DNA from: an uncultured Paracoccaceae bacterium
Lineage (GTDB): Bacteria; Pseudomonadota; Alphaproteobacteria; Rhodobacterales; Rhodobacteraceae
Direction of reading: 5' to 3'
Assembly (NCBI GenBank): GCA_947494675.1
Contig: CANLVP010000001.1
Coordinates: 186,001-250,000 of the forward strand
Length of the DNA: 64,000 nucleotides
Both the position numbers and the translations under genes were made by a program. Of this stretch, positions 53,801 through 62,860 are shown piece by piece. Position 1 is the first letter of the stretch. The number at the start of each line of letters is the position of its first letter. Under the pieces are notes generated by a model, which worked only from the letters and a program-made list of their open reading frames with translations, ran no database searches and was not told the origin of the DNA.

Positions 53801-54072
53801 TTGTAGGCCATTTTGACCGACCACATCTGAATTGCTCTCTCAAAAGCTAGAAACATTGTTCAAGAGGGTACCGTTTTGAGACGAAACCCATCTTGGACAT
53901 CTGGTCTGGATTTTTCTTGGCTTTTGTTTGAACACCCGCAGCGACAGCCCGTTACGTCCCGTTATTGAGACTTTCGTCCGCGTCATCACCGCCGCTCGAA
54001 CCGAAAGGGCGAAAGCTCAAGCAACGCTCAGATTGCTCTTACTTCGCCGGAGCCGCGCCACCGCGCATCCAC
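53801..54072. other. AT-rich intergenic stretch, no gene seen
   Basis: About 270 bases after VPLPA-CTERM gene 2. The first half continues the low-GC composition; the second half returns to local GC. Open frames here are short and lack ribosome sites. No terminator with a clear T-run was found. Confidence 0.4.
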
Positions 54073-54837
54073 TCACTCAACCTTCGGCACGCGGCTGCGA
54101 TCAAGCCGGCGTGGGCCCACATCGCCTTCCCACCAGACGGTGCCTTTGCGCACATAGACGATGACCTCGGACCCGGAACCCAAGGCCCGCAACGTGCCGA
54201 TGGAATGGTCAAGGCTCTCGCCGCGCAGACCGTCTTCGGTGTGAAAGATCATATAGCCCCGGCCCGTGCGCCGCCCTGATCGCTTGCGCTCAACAAAGTC
54301 CGAAATCCGCGCCGTGGTCTTGTAACCATACTTGCGGGTCAGGATCGCGGAATTGGCCCGGCGGCCAAAATACCAAAGCCCGGCTAAGGCCAACACTCCC
54401 GCCACCAGCGCAAAGATCTGCGTGCCCCGCGCCTTGTCGCGCATTTCGCCCACATAATATTCCATCACCCGCGGGCTTTGCGGCAGATAGCGGATGCTGT
54501 ATTGCGTGCCCTGAACTGCGTCATGGTAGAAACTGCGCGTCACTTTGCGCTCGATGACCACAGGCTCGCCTGCGGCATCATAGGCAAAGGTCACGTAGTA
54601 ATCGTCTGAATCCTCGGGGTCCGGATCGCGCCTGATCCGCCGCTCTGTCGCTGTCGCCGTGGCCGCAATGCCGTTTGCGTCAAACAGTGCGGCCTTGGCG
54701 TAGTTCGATACGCTGAAATATGTGGCCCCCAACAGGAACACGCCACCGATCATCGCAATCAGGCCACCCGCCGCCCAAAACAGGCTGAACCATCCGCGCG
54801 GCGCGGTCCTGTCATGGCGCGGTTTGATCTTGACCAA
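54073..54837 (-). CDS. DUF3592 membrane protein
   Basis: A 254-residue protein of unknown function. It starts at TTG 54835-54837, supported by GAGGAAA eight bases upstream; no ATG is available at a sensible place. TM1 is about 17-42 (LFWAAGGLIAMIGGVFLLGA) and TM2 about 142-158 (IFALVAGVLALAGLWYF). Between them lies a DUF3592 domain with YYVTFAYDAAGEPV and YSIRYLPQSPRVMEYY; a second soluble domain follows TM2. No functional context. Confidence 0.8.
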   Translation of the reverse strand: MVKIKPRHDRTAPRGWFSLFWAAGGLIAMIGGVFLLGATYFSVSNYAKAALFDANGIAATATATERRIRRDPDPEDSDDYYVTFAYDAAGEPVVIERKVTRSFYHDAVQGTQYSIRYLPQSPRVMEYYVGEMRDKARGTQIFALVAGVLALAGLWYFGRRANSAILTRKYGYKTTARISDFVERKRSGRRTGRGYMIFHTEDGLRGESLDHSIGTLRALGSGSEVIVYVRKGTVWWEGDVGPRRLDRSRVPKVE

Positions 54838-54922
54838 TGCAGCTTTCCTCGTGTCCTGCCATGTCTAGCAAAACACCGCGACAAGGGTAAACCGCCTTAC
54901 ACTTTGGCCACGATTTTGAGCG

Positions 54923-55747
54923 CTATTTCCGCCCCATGATCACCGCATAATTCCCCATTCGCGCCGCCGCCGTTGGGGCATGCCGGTCAAGCCTGTCAAA
55001 CGCCGTCCAGATCGCTTTGCCGACACCCGAAAGCTCTGTCACCGACTGGTTGAACTTTGTTGACGCAATCCCACCGCTGATCATTTGCAGATCGGACAGC
55101 GCCGCGCATTGCGCCTGATACCAGCGCAGCTTTTGCGGATTGTAGGGAATCGGCGAAGGCCCTTTGATCCGACGGGCCAGTGTTTTCAAAACCGGTGTCT
55201 CCGCCACAATCCGGATCGCCGCACGCACCGGAAACAGGATGGGCCGCGGGTTGGCGATGGACAGAATAAGGCTCCCGCCCGGGCGCAACACCCGCATCAT
55301 CTCGGACATGGCCCTGGCCTGCGCGGCGGGGTCTTCGATATGATAGAGCATATGCGCCGAATAGACCGTATCGAATTGCGCATCTGCAAAGGGCAAGGCG
55401 ACGGCATCCGCCTCAACAAATTCCGCGCAGTCCGTAAAAGCTGCAAAACGGTCGCGCGCCACATCCAGCCCGGTCAGGGAAAAGTCACTGCCGGTATATT
55501 GGCCGAAGTGATCCAGCAGCCGCGCCTCTGGCGATCCGCCGCAGCCCACCTCCAGCACATGCCCGCCCGCTTCATGGGCAACATAGTCGCGCATCCGCCG
55601 CCACATCCGCCCAAACATCGCCTGCCGCAGCGGCCCGTCTTCCTTGACCCCAAAAAGGTCGCCATCAACCGTATTCCCGGTCTCGATCTTGTGCCAGCCT
55701 TCGGAATCGTAAAATTCCTTGGTGCCCTGAGTGCCCATCACGTTCAT
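54923..55747 (-). CDS. Class I SAM-dependent methyltransferase (UbiE/Methyltransf_11-like)
   Basis: A 274-residue methyltransferase. Motif I is VLEVGCGGSPEARLL, motif II is around DAVALPFADAQFDTVYS, and motif III is VLRPGGSLILSIANP. The small-molecule or lipid substrate is unknown. AGGA lies three bases upstream of the ATG. It is divergent from valS. Confidence 0.88.
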   Translation of the reverse strand: MNVMGTQGTKEFYDSEGWHKIETGNTVDGDLFGVKEDGPLRQAMFGRMWRRMRDYVAHEAGGHVLEVGCGGSPEARLLDHFGQYTGSDFSLTGLDVARDRFAAFTDCAEFVEADAVALPFADAQFDTVYSAHMLYHIEDPAAQARAMSEMMRVLRPGGSLILSIANPRPILFPVRAAIRIVAETPVLKTLARRIKGPSPIPYNPQKLRWYQAQCAALSDLQMISGGIASTKFNQSVTELSGVGKAIWTAFDRLDRHAPTAAARMGNYAVIMGRK

Positions 55748-55962
55748 ATCCTGTTCAAACCTCCTTTGAATTCAAACAGTTCGTTGTCGGATCCCCATAA
55801 AAGCCACCCACCATGTCCCCAAACGCTAGCGCGCTACCCCTGCCCGCGCTATTCGCGATTTATGGGTATGCAAACGGCACAGCCGCCCACATCCCCGCAC
55901 ATGCCCTTTTCCTTCCCGCCCCCCTCCGCTATCTGATCCCCAAACCGCAAGGGACTGATACG

Positions 55963-58900
55963 ATGCCGATGGAAAAGACATTCGACGCCGCCACGCGCGA
56001 GCCGCAGATCTACGCCGATTGGGAAACCTCCGGCGCATTCAAGGCTGGCGCCAACGCCCGCACCGATGCCGCGACCTATTGCATCATGCTGCCGCCCCCC
56101 AATGTCACCGGCCACCTGCACGTCGGCCACGCCTTTTCCCAAACCCTGATGGACATCCTGATCCGCTGGAAGCGCATGCAGGGCTTTGACACCCTCTGGC
56201 AGCCCGGCCTCGACCACGCAGGCATCGCCACCCAGCTGATGGTGGAAAAGGACCTCGCCGCCAAAGGCGAACCCAAGCGCACCGACATGGGCCGCGAGAA
56301 ATTCCTCGGCAAGGTCTGGGAATGGAAACAAGCCTCCGGCGGCGTCATCGAACAACAGGCCCGCCGCATGGGCCACTCCATGGACTGGGAACGCTCTGCC
56401 TTCACCATGTCCGGCGCCGACAGCGCCCCCGCAGGCGAAAAACCCGGCAACTTCCACGAGGCCGTGCTCAAGGTCTTCGTCGACATGTATGACAAGGGCC
56501 TGATCTACCGCGGCAAACGCCTCGTGAACTGGGACCCGCACTTTGAAACCGCGATCTCCGACCTCGAGGTGGAAAACACCGAGGTCGACGGCCACATGTG
56601 GCACTTCAAATACCCGCTCGCCGGTGGTGAGACCTATGAATACGTTGAGAAAGACGAAGACGGCAACGTCACATTGCGCGAGACCCGCGACTATATCTCC
56701 ATCGCCACGACCCGGCCTGAGACCATGCTGGGCGACGGCGCGGTGGCCGTGCACAAAGACGACGAACGCTACGCCCCCATCGTCGGCAAGCTCTGCGAAA
56801 TCCCCGTGGGCCCCAAGGCACAGCGCCGCCTGATCCCGATCATCACCGACCCCTACCCCGACATGAATTTCGGCTCTGGCGCGGTCAAAATCACTGGCGC
56901 GCATGACTTCAACGACTACGAGGTTGCCAAGCGCGGCGGCATCCCGATGTACAACCTGATGGACACGAAGGGCGCGATGCGCGCCGACGGCAGACCCTAC
57001 GCCGAAGAAGCCGCCACCGCCCAAGCCATCGCCAACGGCGAACAGGACTTTGACGAGGCGATGATCGCCGCGATGAACCTCGTGCCTGAGGCCTACCGCG
57101 GGCTAGACCGCTTCGCCGCCCGCGAGGCGGTCGTCGCCGACATCACCGCAGAGGGGCTGGCCGTGATGACCCGCGCCACCGATGACCGTCTGGGTAGGCC
57201 GGGGTTCACCCCGGCATCCGACGACGAAGAGGTGCCGATTGTCCCCCTCATTGAGGCCAAAAAAATCATGCAGCCCTTCGGCGACCGCTCCAAAGTGGTC
57301 ATCGAGCCGATGCTGACCGACCAATGGTTCGTAGACACCGCCAAAATCGTCGGCCCCGCCTTGGACGCTGTGAAGAATGGCGAGGTGAAGATCATGCCGG
57401 AAAGCGGCGAAAAGGTCTTCTACCACTGGTTAGAAAACATCGAACCCTGGTGCATCTCGCGCCAACTCTGGTGGGGCCACCAGATACCGGTTTGGTATGG
57501 GCCAAGCATCTCAACAAAAGACAATGACCCAAACCACGTTCCTGGCATTTGGGAAAATTGGGAAAAGCCTGTCTCATTTTGTGGTTCTAGTTACGAAGAC
57601 GCCCGAAAACTTGCTCAGGAATATTATTCCCGGTTCACACCCAGTCTGGTTGTTTGCGGCGAAGCCGAAAACAAGGACGCTGCAATCCAGCTTCATTTAG
57701 ACAATGGCGTAGTCGATATTTCTCCCGACGACAGCCTGGGTTCGGCCCTAGGTCTCAAAAAGCAGGAGGCAGTTGATCCAACTTACCTATGGCGCGACCC
57801 CGACGTCCTCGACACATGGTTCTCCTCCGGCCTCTGGCCCTTCGGCACCCTCGGCTGGCCCGAAGACACGCCAGAGCTGCAAAAATACTTCCCCGGTGAC
57901 GTCCTGATCACCGGACAGGACATCCTGTTCTTCTGGGTCGCCCGGATGATGATGATGTCTCAGGCCGTGGAACAGAAGAACCCCTTCCACACCGTCTACC
58001 TGCACCAACTGGTCCGCGACGCGAAGGGCCAGAAGATGTCAAAGACCACAGGCAACGTCATCGACCCGCTCGACATGATCGACCAATACGGCGCCGACGC
58101 CCTGCGCATGTCCAACGCCGCCATGGCCGCGATCGGTGGGGTATTGAAAATTTCAGAAGACCGCATCAAGGGCTACCGTAACTTCGGCACGAAGCTTTGG
58201 AACGCCTGCCGTTTCGCCGAAATGAACGGCGTTTTTGACGCGGACACGATGCGCATTGGTTCTGCATCGGATGTGCATGGGTTGTGTACCGTTAACGCTT
58301 GGATCATCGGCGAAACCGCCCGCACACGCGAAATCGTGGACACGGCATTGACCGAATACCGCTTCAACGACGCCGCCAACGCGCTCTATGCCTTTGTCTG
58401 GGGCAAGGTCTGCGACTGGTATGTGGAACTCTCCAAACCGCTGCTGCTTGACGGCAGCGACGCAGAAAAGCAGGAAACCCAAAGGGTTATGGCATGGGTG
58501 TTGGATCAATGCGTGATCCTGCTGCACCCGATCATGCCGTTTGTCACCGAAGACCTCTGGGGCATCATGGGCAAGCGCGACAAGCCATTGGTCCACACCG
58601 ACTGGCCTAGCTACTCTGCCGCTGATCTGGTTAACCAAGATGCCGACCGCGAAATGAACTGGACGATCTCTTTGATCGAAGGCATCCGTTCTGCCCGCGC
58701 GCAGATGAACGTGCCAGCAGGCCTGAAAATCCCGGTTATTCAAACAGATAGCGACGATGCCTCTGACGCGGCGCTGGCCAACAACATGGCGATGATCCAG
58801 AAACTTGCCCGGATCACCGGCGTCACCAAAGACGCGGCCCCCAAAGGATCGATCACAGTTGCGACAACAGGGGCCACCTTCGCCCTGCCACTGGCCGATA

Positions 58901-59115
58901 TCATCGATGTGGACGCGGAAAAAGAACGCCTTTCCAAGGCCTTGGCCAAAGTCGAGAAAGAGGCAGGCGGCTTGCGTGGCCGTTTGAACAACCCCAAGTT
59001 CGTGGCCTCCGCCCCACCGGAAGTGGTCGAAGAAGCCCAACACAATCTTTCACTCCGCGACGGCGAAATCGCGCAATTGTCCACCGCCCTGCAAAAGCTA
59101 AATGAGATCGACTAA
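55963..59115 (+). CDS. valS: Valyl-tRNA synthetase with an unusual internal insertion
   Basis: A 1050-residue class I synthetase. The ATG at 55963 has AAGGGA upstream; the 50-residue upstream extension is not conserved-looking. HIGH-type GHLHVGHAF, editing-domain [22 protein letters not shown] (to residue 513), [21 protein letters not shown], anticodon domain and C-terminal coiled-coil arm ([19 protein letters not shown]) are all present. Residues ~514-608, between WYG and WRDPDVLD, are much longer than the usual short linker. They are encoded by AT-richer DNA: hand count 57541-57720 is 84/180 GC (47%), against 37/60 (62%) at 57841-57900. Confidence 0.95.
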   Translation: MPMEKTFDAATREPQIYADWETSGAFKAGANARTDAATYCIMLPPPNVTGHLHVGHAFSQTLMDILIRWKRMQGFDTLWQPGLDHAGIATQLMVEKDLAAKGEPKRTDMGREKFLGKVWEWKQASGGVIEQQARRMGHSMDWERSAFTMSGADSAPAGEKPGNFHEAVLKVFVDMYDKGLIYRGKRLVNWDPHFETAISDLEVENTEVDGHMWHFKYPLAGGETYEYVEKDEDGNVTLRETRDYISIATTRPETMLGDGAVAVHKDDERYAPIVGKLCEIPVGPKAQRRLIPIITDPYPDMNFGSGAVKITGAHDFNDYEVAKRGGIPMYNLMDTKGAMRADGRPYAEEAATAQAIANGEQDFDEAMIAAMNLVPEAYRGLDRFAAREAVVADITAEGLAVMTRATDDRLGRPGFTPASDDEEVPIVPLIEAKKIMQPFGDRSKVVIEPMLTDQWFVDTAKIVGPALDAVKNGEVKIMPESGEKVFYHWLENIEPWCISRQLWWGHQIPVWYGPSISTKDNDPNHVPGIWENWEKPVSFCGSSYEDARKLAQEYYSRFTPSLVVCGEAENKDAAIQLHLDNGVVDISPDDSLGSALGLKKQEAVDPTYLWRDPDVLDTWFSSGLWPFGTLGWPEDTPELQKYFPGDVLITGQDILFFWVARMMMMSQAVEQKNPFHTVYLHQLVRDAKGQKMSKTTGNVIDPLDMIDQYGADALRMSNAAMAAIGGVLKISEDRIKGYRNFGTKLWNACRFAEMNGVFDADTMRIGSASDVHGLCTVNAWIIGETARTREIVDTALTEYRFNDAANALYAFVWGKVCDWYVELSKPLLLDGSDAEKQETQRVMAWVLDQCVILLHPIMPFVTEDLWGIMGKRDKPLVHTDWPSYSAADLVNQDADREMNWTISLIEGIRSARAQMNVPAGLKIPVIQTDSDDASDAALANNMAMIQKLARITGVTKDAAPKGSITVATTGATFALPLADIIDVDAEKERLSKALAKVEKEAGGLRGRLNNPKFVASAPPEVVEEAQHNLSLRDGEIAQLSTALQKLNEID

Positions 59116-59116
59116 G

Positions 59117-59153
59117 TCTTTCTTTTGAATAAAAATATCTCCGCCAGAGGCTC
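59117..59153. repeat. Copy D of the dispersed 3'-end element
   Basis: Begins TCTTTCTTTTGAATAAAAAT and ends CTCCGCCAGAGGCTC. It starts two bases after the valS stop; the dyad has one mismatch. The small leftward gene at 59294-59440 converges on it. Confidence 0.7.
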
Positions 59154-59221
59154 GGGCGGGTGACGCAATCCAGACGCGCGTTAAAGGGGCGAGACGCGTG
59201 AAAGTTGCACCAGTATGTCGT

Positions 59222-59238
59222 GCGGGCCACAGGCCCGC
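59222..59238. repeat. GC-rich perfect hairpin
   Basis: GCGGGCC-ACA-GGCCCGC, seven-bp stem with a three-base loop, between valS and the small leftward gene. There is no T-run on either side, so a structural or REP-like element is as likely as a terminator. Confidence 0.45.
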
Positions 59239-59293
59239 CCCGCTGGATTACGCTCGAGGGGCCCATGGTTAACGCCGCCACCGTCACGCTGGT

Positions 59294-59440
59294 CTAACGA
59301 ACCACCCGTTCCACCGCCCGCAAACCACCCAGCACTTTGTCATAAACAAGTGTTAAAATCCGCCGTTCCTTTGCCACCACCGGCACAAACCGCGCGACGC
59401 CCGCCGCGGCACTCAGGGCCAAAAACCCACGTCTTTTCAT
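59294..59440 (-). CDS. 48-residue protein with twin-arginine-like signal
   Basis: The ATG 59438-59440 has AGGAG ten bases upstream, which is strong for such a short frame. The N-terminus MKRRGFLALSAAAGVARFVP is a basic, Tat-like signal followed by a short tail ending RAVERVVR. Alternatively it is a tiny membrane peptide. Its 3' end faces repeat copy D. No homology recognised. Confidence 0.5.
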   Translation of the reverse strand: MKRRGFLALSAAAGVARFVPVVAKERRILTLVYDKVLGGLRAVERVVR

Positions 59441-59529
59441 CGTCTTGGCGCTCCTTTTTGTCAGGCCGATCAAGACTTTACCCGGTAAACCCATTGCAGC
59501 CACGGGGTCAAAATGCTGATCTTTCCCCC

Positions 59530-60645
59530 ATGACCCAAGACCCACGCCTCACCCCGCTCGCCGCCTCGCTTCCCGCCACCGTTCCCTTTGTCGGACCAGA
59601 GGCGCAAGAACGGCAACGAAATCAAGGATTTACCGCCCGTTTAGGTGCCAACGAAAACGGTTTTGGCCCCTCCCCGCTGGCGATCCGCGCGTTGCAAGAC
59701 AGCGCCCGCGCGGCGTGGATGTATGCCGATCCAGAAAGCCATGATCTCCGCCAAGCCCTTGCAAAACATCACGGAATCGACGCAGCCCACATCATGATCG
59801 ACGCAGGCATCGACACATTGCTCGGTTTGCTCGTCCGCCTGACTGTCGGACCGGGCGATTCGGTCGTCACCTCCGCCGGGGCCTACCCGACGCTGAACTA
59901 CCACGTCGCCGGATATGGCGGAGATTTACATACCGTTAGCTATGCGGGCGACTTCGAAGACCCGGATCGTCTGATCGCCAAGGCACGGGAAACAAACGCA
60001 AAATTGGTCTACATTGCGAACCCGGACAACCCGATGGGTAGCTGCCACGACGCCACAACCATGGCCCGCATGATCGCCGCCGTGCCGCCCGGATGCCTGC
60101 TGATTCTCGATGAGGCCTATGTCGAGCTCGCCCCCGATGGCACCTCCCCCGCCGTCAGCCCCGATGACCCCCGCGTCATCCGTTTGCGCACCTTTTCAAA
60201 GGCTTACGGCCTCGCCGGCGCCCGCGTCGGCTACGCCATGGGATCAAAACCCCTGATCATGGCCTTCAACAAAGTGCGCAACCACTTCGGCATGTCCCGC
60301 CCCTCTCAAGCGGCGGCCTTGGCTGCCCTGAAGGACGAAGAATGGCTGAGCGAAATCAAAGACTTGGTCGCACAATGCCGTGATCGGATCAGCGCCATCG
60401 CGCTTGAAAACGGCCTGACCCCGCTACCCTCTGCCACGAATTTCGTCGCCATCGACTGCGGCAAAGACGGCGATTTCGCCCGTAAGGTCCTGAAAAACCT
60501 GATAGATCAAGGCATCTTCGTCCGCATGCCCTTCGTCGCCCCGCAAGTCCGCTGCATCCGCGTCAGCTGTGGCCCGGCGGCTGAAATCGCTGCATTTGCC
60601 GCCGCACTCCCCGAGGCTTTGAAAAAAGCCCGCGCTGAGACGTGA
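59530..60645 (+). CDS. PLP-dependent aminotransferase, histidinol-phosphate-aminotransferase-like
   Basis: A 371-residue fold-type I aminotransferase. Features are LGANENGFGPSP, YADPESHDLRQALA, NPDNPMGS, DEAYVELAP, the PLP Lys224 in FSKAYGLAGARVGYA and the carboxylate-binding Arg in IRVSCG. It is HisC-like but not in a his operon, so an aromatic or other amino-acid transaminase is possible. Confidence 0.9.
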   Translation: MTQDPRLTPLAASLPATVPFVGPEAQERQRNQGFTARLGANENGFGPSPLAIRALQDSARAAWMYADPESHDLRQALAKHHGIDAAHIMIDAGIDTLLGLLVRLTVGPGDSVVTSAGAYPTLNYHVAGYGGDLHTVSYAGDFEDPDRLIAKARETNAKLVYIANPDNPMGSCHDATTMARMIAAVPPGCLLILDEAYVELAPDGTSPAVSPDDPRVIRLRTFSKAYGLAGARVGYAMGSKPLIMAFNKVRNHFGMSRPSQAAALAALKDEEWLSEIKDLVAQCRDRISAIALENGLTPLPSATNFVAIDCGKDGDFARKVLKNLIDQGIFVRMPFVAPQVRCIRVSCGPAAEIAAFAAALPEALKKARAET

Positions 60646-60688
60646 TCTTTTACGAATTTGCATTAAGCTTCCGTGTGACGGAGGAAAA

Positions 60689-60868
60689 ATGCGCAATAGC
60701 CAGCATCCCGGACGGGTCGAAGACTACACCGATGCCTTTCTCGGCACGGTGGCCGTCATCCTGTTCATGGGGTTTTGGGTGATGTCCGCAGTCTTTGGCT
60801 TCATCTGGGTCGTCCTTACCACTGCCCTGATCGACATCGTCATCAAGCGGTTTATCCGGCCCCGTTAG
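60689..60868 (+). CDS. 59-residue membrane protein
   Basis: The ATG at 60689 has a near-ideal GGAGG four bases upstream. After ~20 polar residues (MRNSQHPGRVEDYTDAFLGT) there is a long hydrophobic stretch, residues ~18-50, enough for one or two helices. It then ends basic (IKRFIRPR). The last four bases overlap the convergent aminotransferase stop. No family recognised. Confidence 0.65.
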   Translation: MRNSQHPGRVEDYTDAFLGTVAVILFMGFWVMSAVFGFIWVVLTTALIDIVIKRFIRPR

Positions 60869-62040
60869 GCTGTTGCGATCACCTGTGCCGCGGCATCAAG
60901 TGCGCCGCGGCCATGGGGAATGTCCAGCGCCACAAGCCCCGCCTCAATCGTGCCAAGCACACCCATAATCATATGCCCATTTACGTGCCCCATATGACCA
61001 ATGCGGAACCACGCGTCTTCCGGGTCGCGTCCCAATCCAATGCCCAGCGTCAGCCCTGCCTTATGCTCGCACCAATGCCGCAACCGATCACCATTACCCG
61101 GCCCGATCCCAACGGATGTGACGGCACAGGACCGCTTGGCCGGATCCGCGATGTTCAGCGCCATTGGCCCCTCTTGCCCCCAGACCTCAAACGCTGCCCA
61201 AATCGCTTGCGCGAGCTTTGCGTGACGCGCCCAGACCGCCTCAATCCCTTCACCGTGCAGGATGTCCAATGCGGCGCGCAGGCCAAAAAGGTGATGCGTC
61301 GGGGCGGTGCCATCGAAGTGCTGCCAATAGCCCGCAGGTGCGGCACGCGGCCCCCAATCCCAATAGTGTGAGACCAGATCGCCCTGTGCGGCCCGCGCCC
61401 TGTCGTTGAAGAAGACAAAGCTAACACCCGGCGGTGTCATCAGCCCCTTTTGGCAAGCGCTTACCATCACATCCACGCCCCAGGCGTCCATCTCAAACCG
61501 GTCGCAGCCGAGGGAGGCGATGCAATCGGCCATCAAAAACGCGGGGTGATTGGCCGCATCCAGTACCTTGCGCAGCCCTGCAATGTCGTTGCGCACGGAG
61601 GTTGATGTATCCACATGAACCGCCATCACGGCCTTGATCGCGTGGCCTTTGTCGGCGGCCAAAGCGGCCGCGACCTGATCCAGGTCGATATCAGATTGAT
61701 TACCGTAATCAATGGTTTGCACGTTGACACCTAGCTTTGCCGCCATCTCGCCCCAGCCAATACAGAACCGCCCCGTGGCCAGGACCAGCACCGTATCGCC
61801 GCGTGACAGCGTGTTGGTCAGCGCGGCCTCCCACGCGGCATGGCCATTGCCAATGTAGATCGCCACATAATGCTGGGTGCGGGCGACAGCACGCAGGTCT
61901 GGCAAGAGGCTGGCAGTGAGGTCGTGTAACTCGCCTTCATAGATATTGGGCGAGGCACGGTGCATGGCTTGCAAGACCGCATCGGGCATCACGGAAGGGC
62001 CCGGAATGGCAAGGTATTGGCGGCCGTTGGCAAGCGTCAT
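60865..62040 (-). CDS. Class V aminotransferase (serine/alanine-glyoxylate type)
   Basis: A 391-residue PLP enzyme. Features are AIPGPSVMPDAVLQAM, YIGNGHAAWEAAL, VHVDTSTSVRNDI, ADCIASLGCDRFEMD, PLP Lys198 in SACQKGLMTPPG, and FRIGHMGHVN. It probably transfers an amino group to glyoxylate or splits a related pair (serine-glyoxylate, alanine-glyoxylate, aspartate). Monocistronic. Confidence 0.92.
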   Translation of the reverse strand: MTLANGRQYLAIPGPSVMPDAVLQAMHRASPNIYEGELHDLTASLLPDLRAVARTQHYVAIYIGNGHAAWEAALTNTLSRGDTVLVLATGRFCIGWGEMAAKLGVNVQTIDYGNQSDIDLDQVAAALAADKGHAIKAVMAVHVDTSTSVRNDIAGLRKVLDAANHPAFLMADCIASLGCDRFEMDAWGVDVMVSACQKGLMTPPGVSFVFFNDRARAAQGDLVSHYWDWGPRAAPAGYWQHFDGTAPTHHLFGLRAALDILHGEGIEAVWARHAKLAQAIWAAFEVWGQEGPMALNIADPAKRSCAVTSVGIGPGNGDRLRHWCEHKAGLTLGIGLGRDPEDAWFRIGHMGHVNGHMIMGVLGTIEAGLVALDIPHGRGALDAAAQVIATA

Positions 62041-62185
62041 GGTGATGTCCTGAATGTCTTTCTAAGCGCGACCCTATCCTTTGGCGCATCGGCGTCAACA
62101 TCCTGCGGGCGTTGCGAAACTTGCCCCCGCCCCCTATTTGCGCATAGACCCAATTCATCCCGTTCAGCCACGCGAAAGCCCCCTG

Positions 62186-62860
62186 ATGCTGCGCAAATTT
62201 GTTCAGACCCTGACGACGCGCAAGGAAAGCTTTGGCCGCGACATTCAGGACCCCGCGGAACGCGCACGGTCACAGCGCTATTTGCTGTGGAAGGATCACG
62301 GGATCCTGCGCAACTTTTGGACCAACTTTGGCGAGGTCGCGCCTGAGGTTTTTCGGTCCAACCATCCGCCACATGACCGGCTCAAGGCCTACCGGGATCG
62401 CGGGATCAGGGCCATTTTGAACCTGCGCGGCGAGGGTCAGCGCGCGCCTTATCTGTTTGAAGTTGAAAGCTGCGCCGCCCTTGGCCTGACCTTGGTCAGC
62501 GTCGATTTGCAGGCCCGCAAACCCGCCCCGGTCGATAGCTTGCTCAGGCTGTTTGAGGCGTTTGACACCATCCCCCGGCCCTTCGTGATGCATTGCAAAT
62601 CGGGGGCGGATCGTGCGGGTCTCGCCTCTGCGCTTTATGTCTTGGATCAAGGTGGCAGTGTTGAAGAAGCGCAGCGGGAACTGTCGCTGCGCTACCTTCA
62701 TCTGCGGTTCACCAAGACCGGGGTGCAGGACCATATGCTGGACCTCTACGCCGCGCGCCTGCAGCAAGGCCCGATCAGCATTCGCGACTGGGTGCGAAAC
62801 GAATATGACCCGCAGGCGCTGGCCGCCAGCTTTGCCGGGAAGAAAGTGTTGCCAGTATGA
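62186..62860 (+). CDS. Dual-specificity/tyrosine-phosphatase-like protein
   Basis: A 224-residue DSP-like cysteine phosphatase. The P-loop is HCKSGADRAG with Cys137 and Arg143 (CX5R). The upstream FRSNHPPHDRLKAYRDRGI and ILNLRGEG segments are typical of this group in Gram-negatives. The start ATG 62186 was chosen; the upstream frame overlaps the divergent aminotransferase promoter. Its stop overlaps the ABC exporter start (ATGA). The substrate may be a phosphoprotein or a phospholipid/lipid A phosphate handled by the exporter (inference). Confidence 0.88.
   Translation: MLRKFVQTLTTRKESFGRDIQDPAERARSQRYLLWKDHGILRNFWTNFGEVAPEVFRSNHPPHDRLKAYRDRGIRAILNLRGEGQRAPYLFEVESCAALGLTLVSVDLQARKPAPVDSLLRLFEAFDTIPRPFVMHCKSGADRAGLASALYVLDQGGSVEEAQRELSLRYLHLRFTKTGVQDHMLDLYAARLQQGPISIRDWVRNEYDPQALAASFAGKKVLPV

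Noticed and set aside
55849-57024. 391-codon minus-strand open frame inside valS
   Set aside because: Gly/Val/His-rich antisense shadow of ValRS; ValRS signature motifs are on the plus strand.
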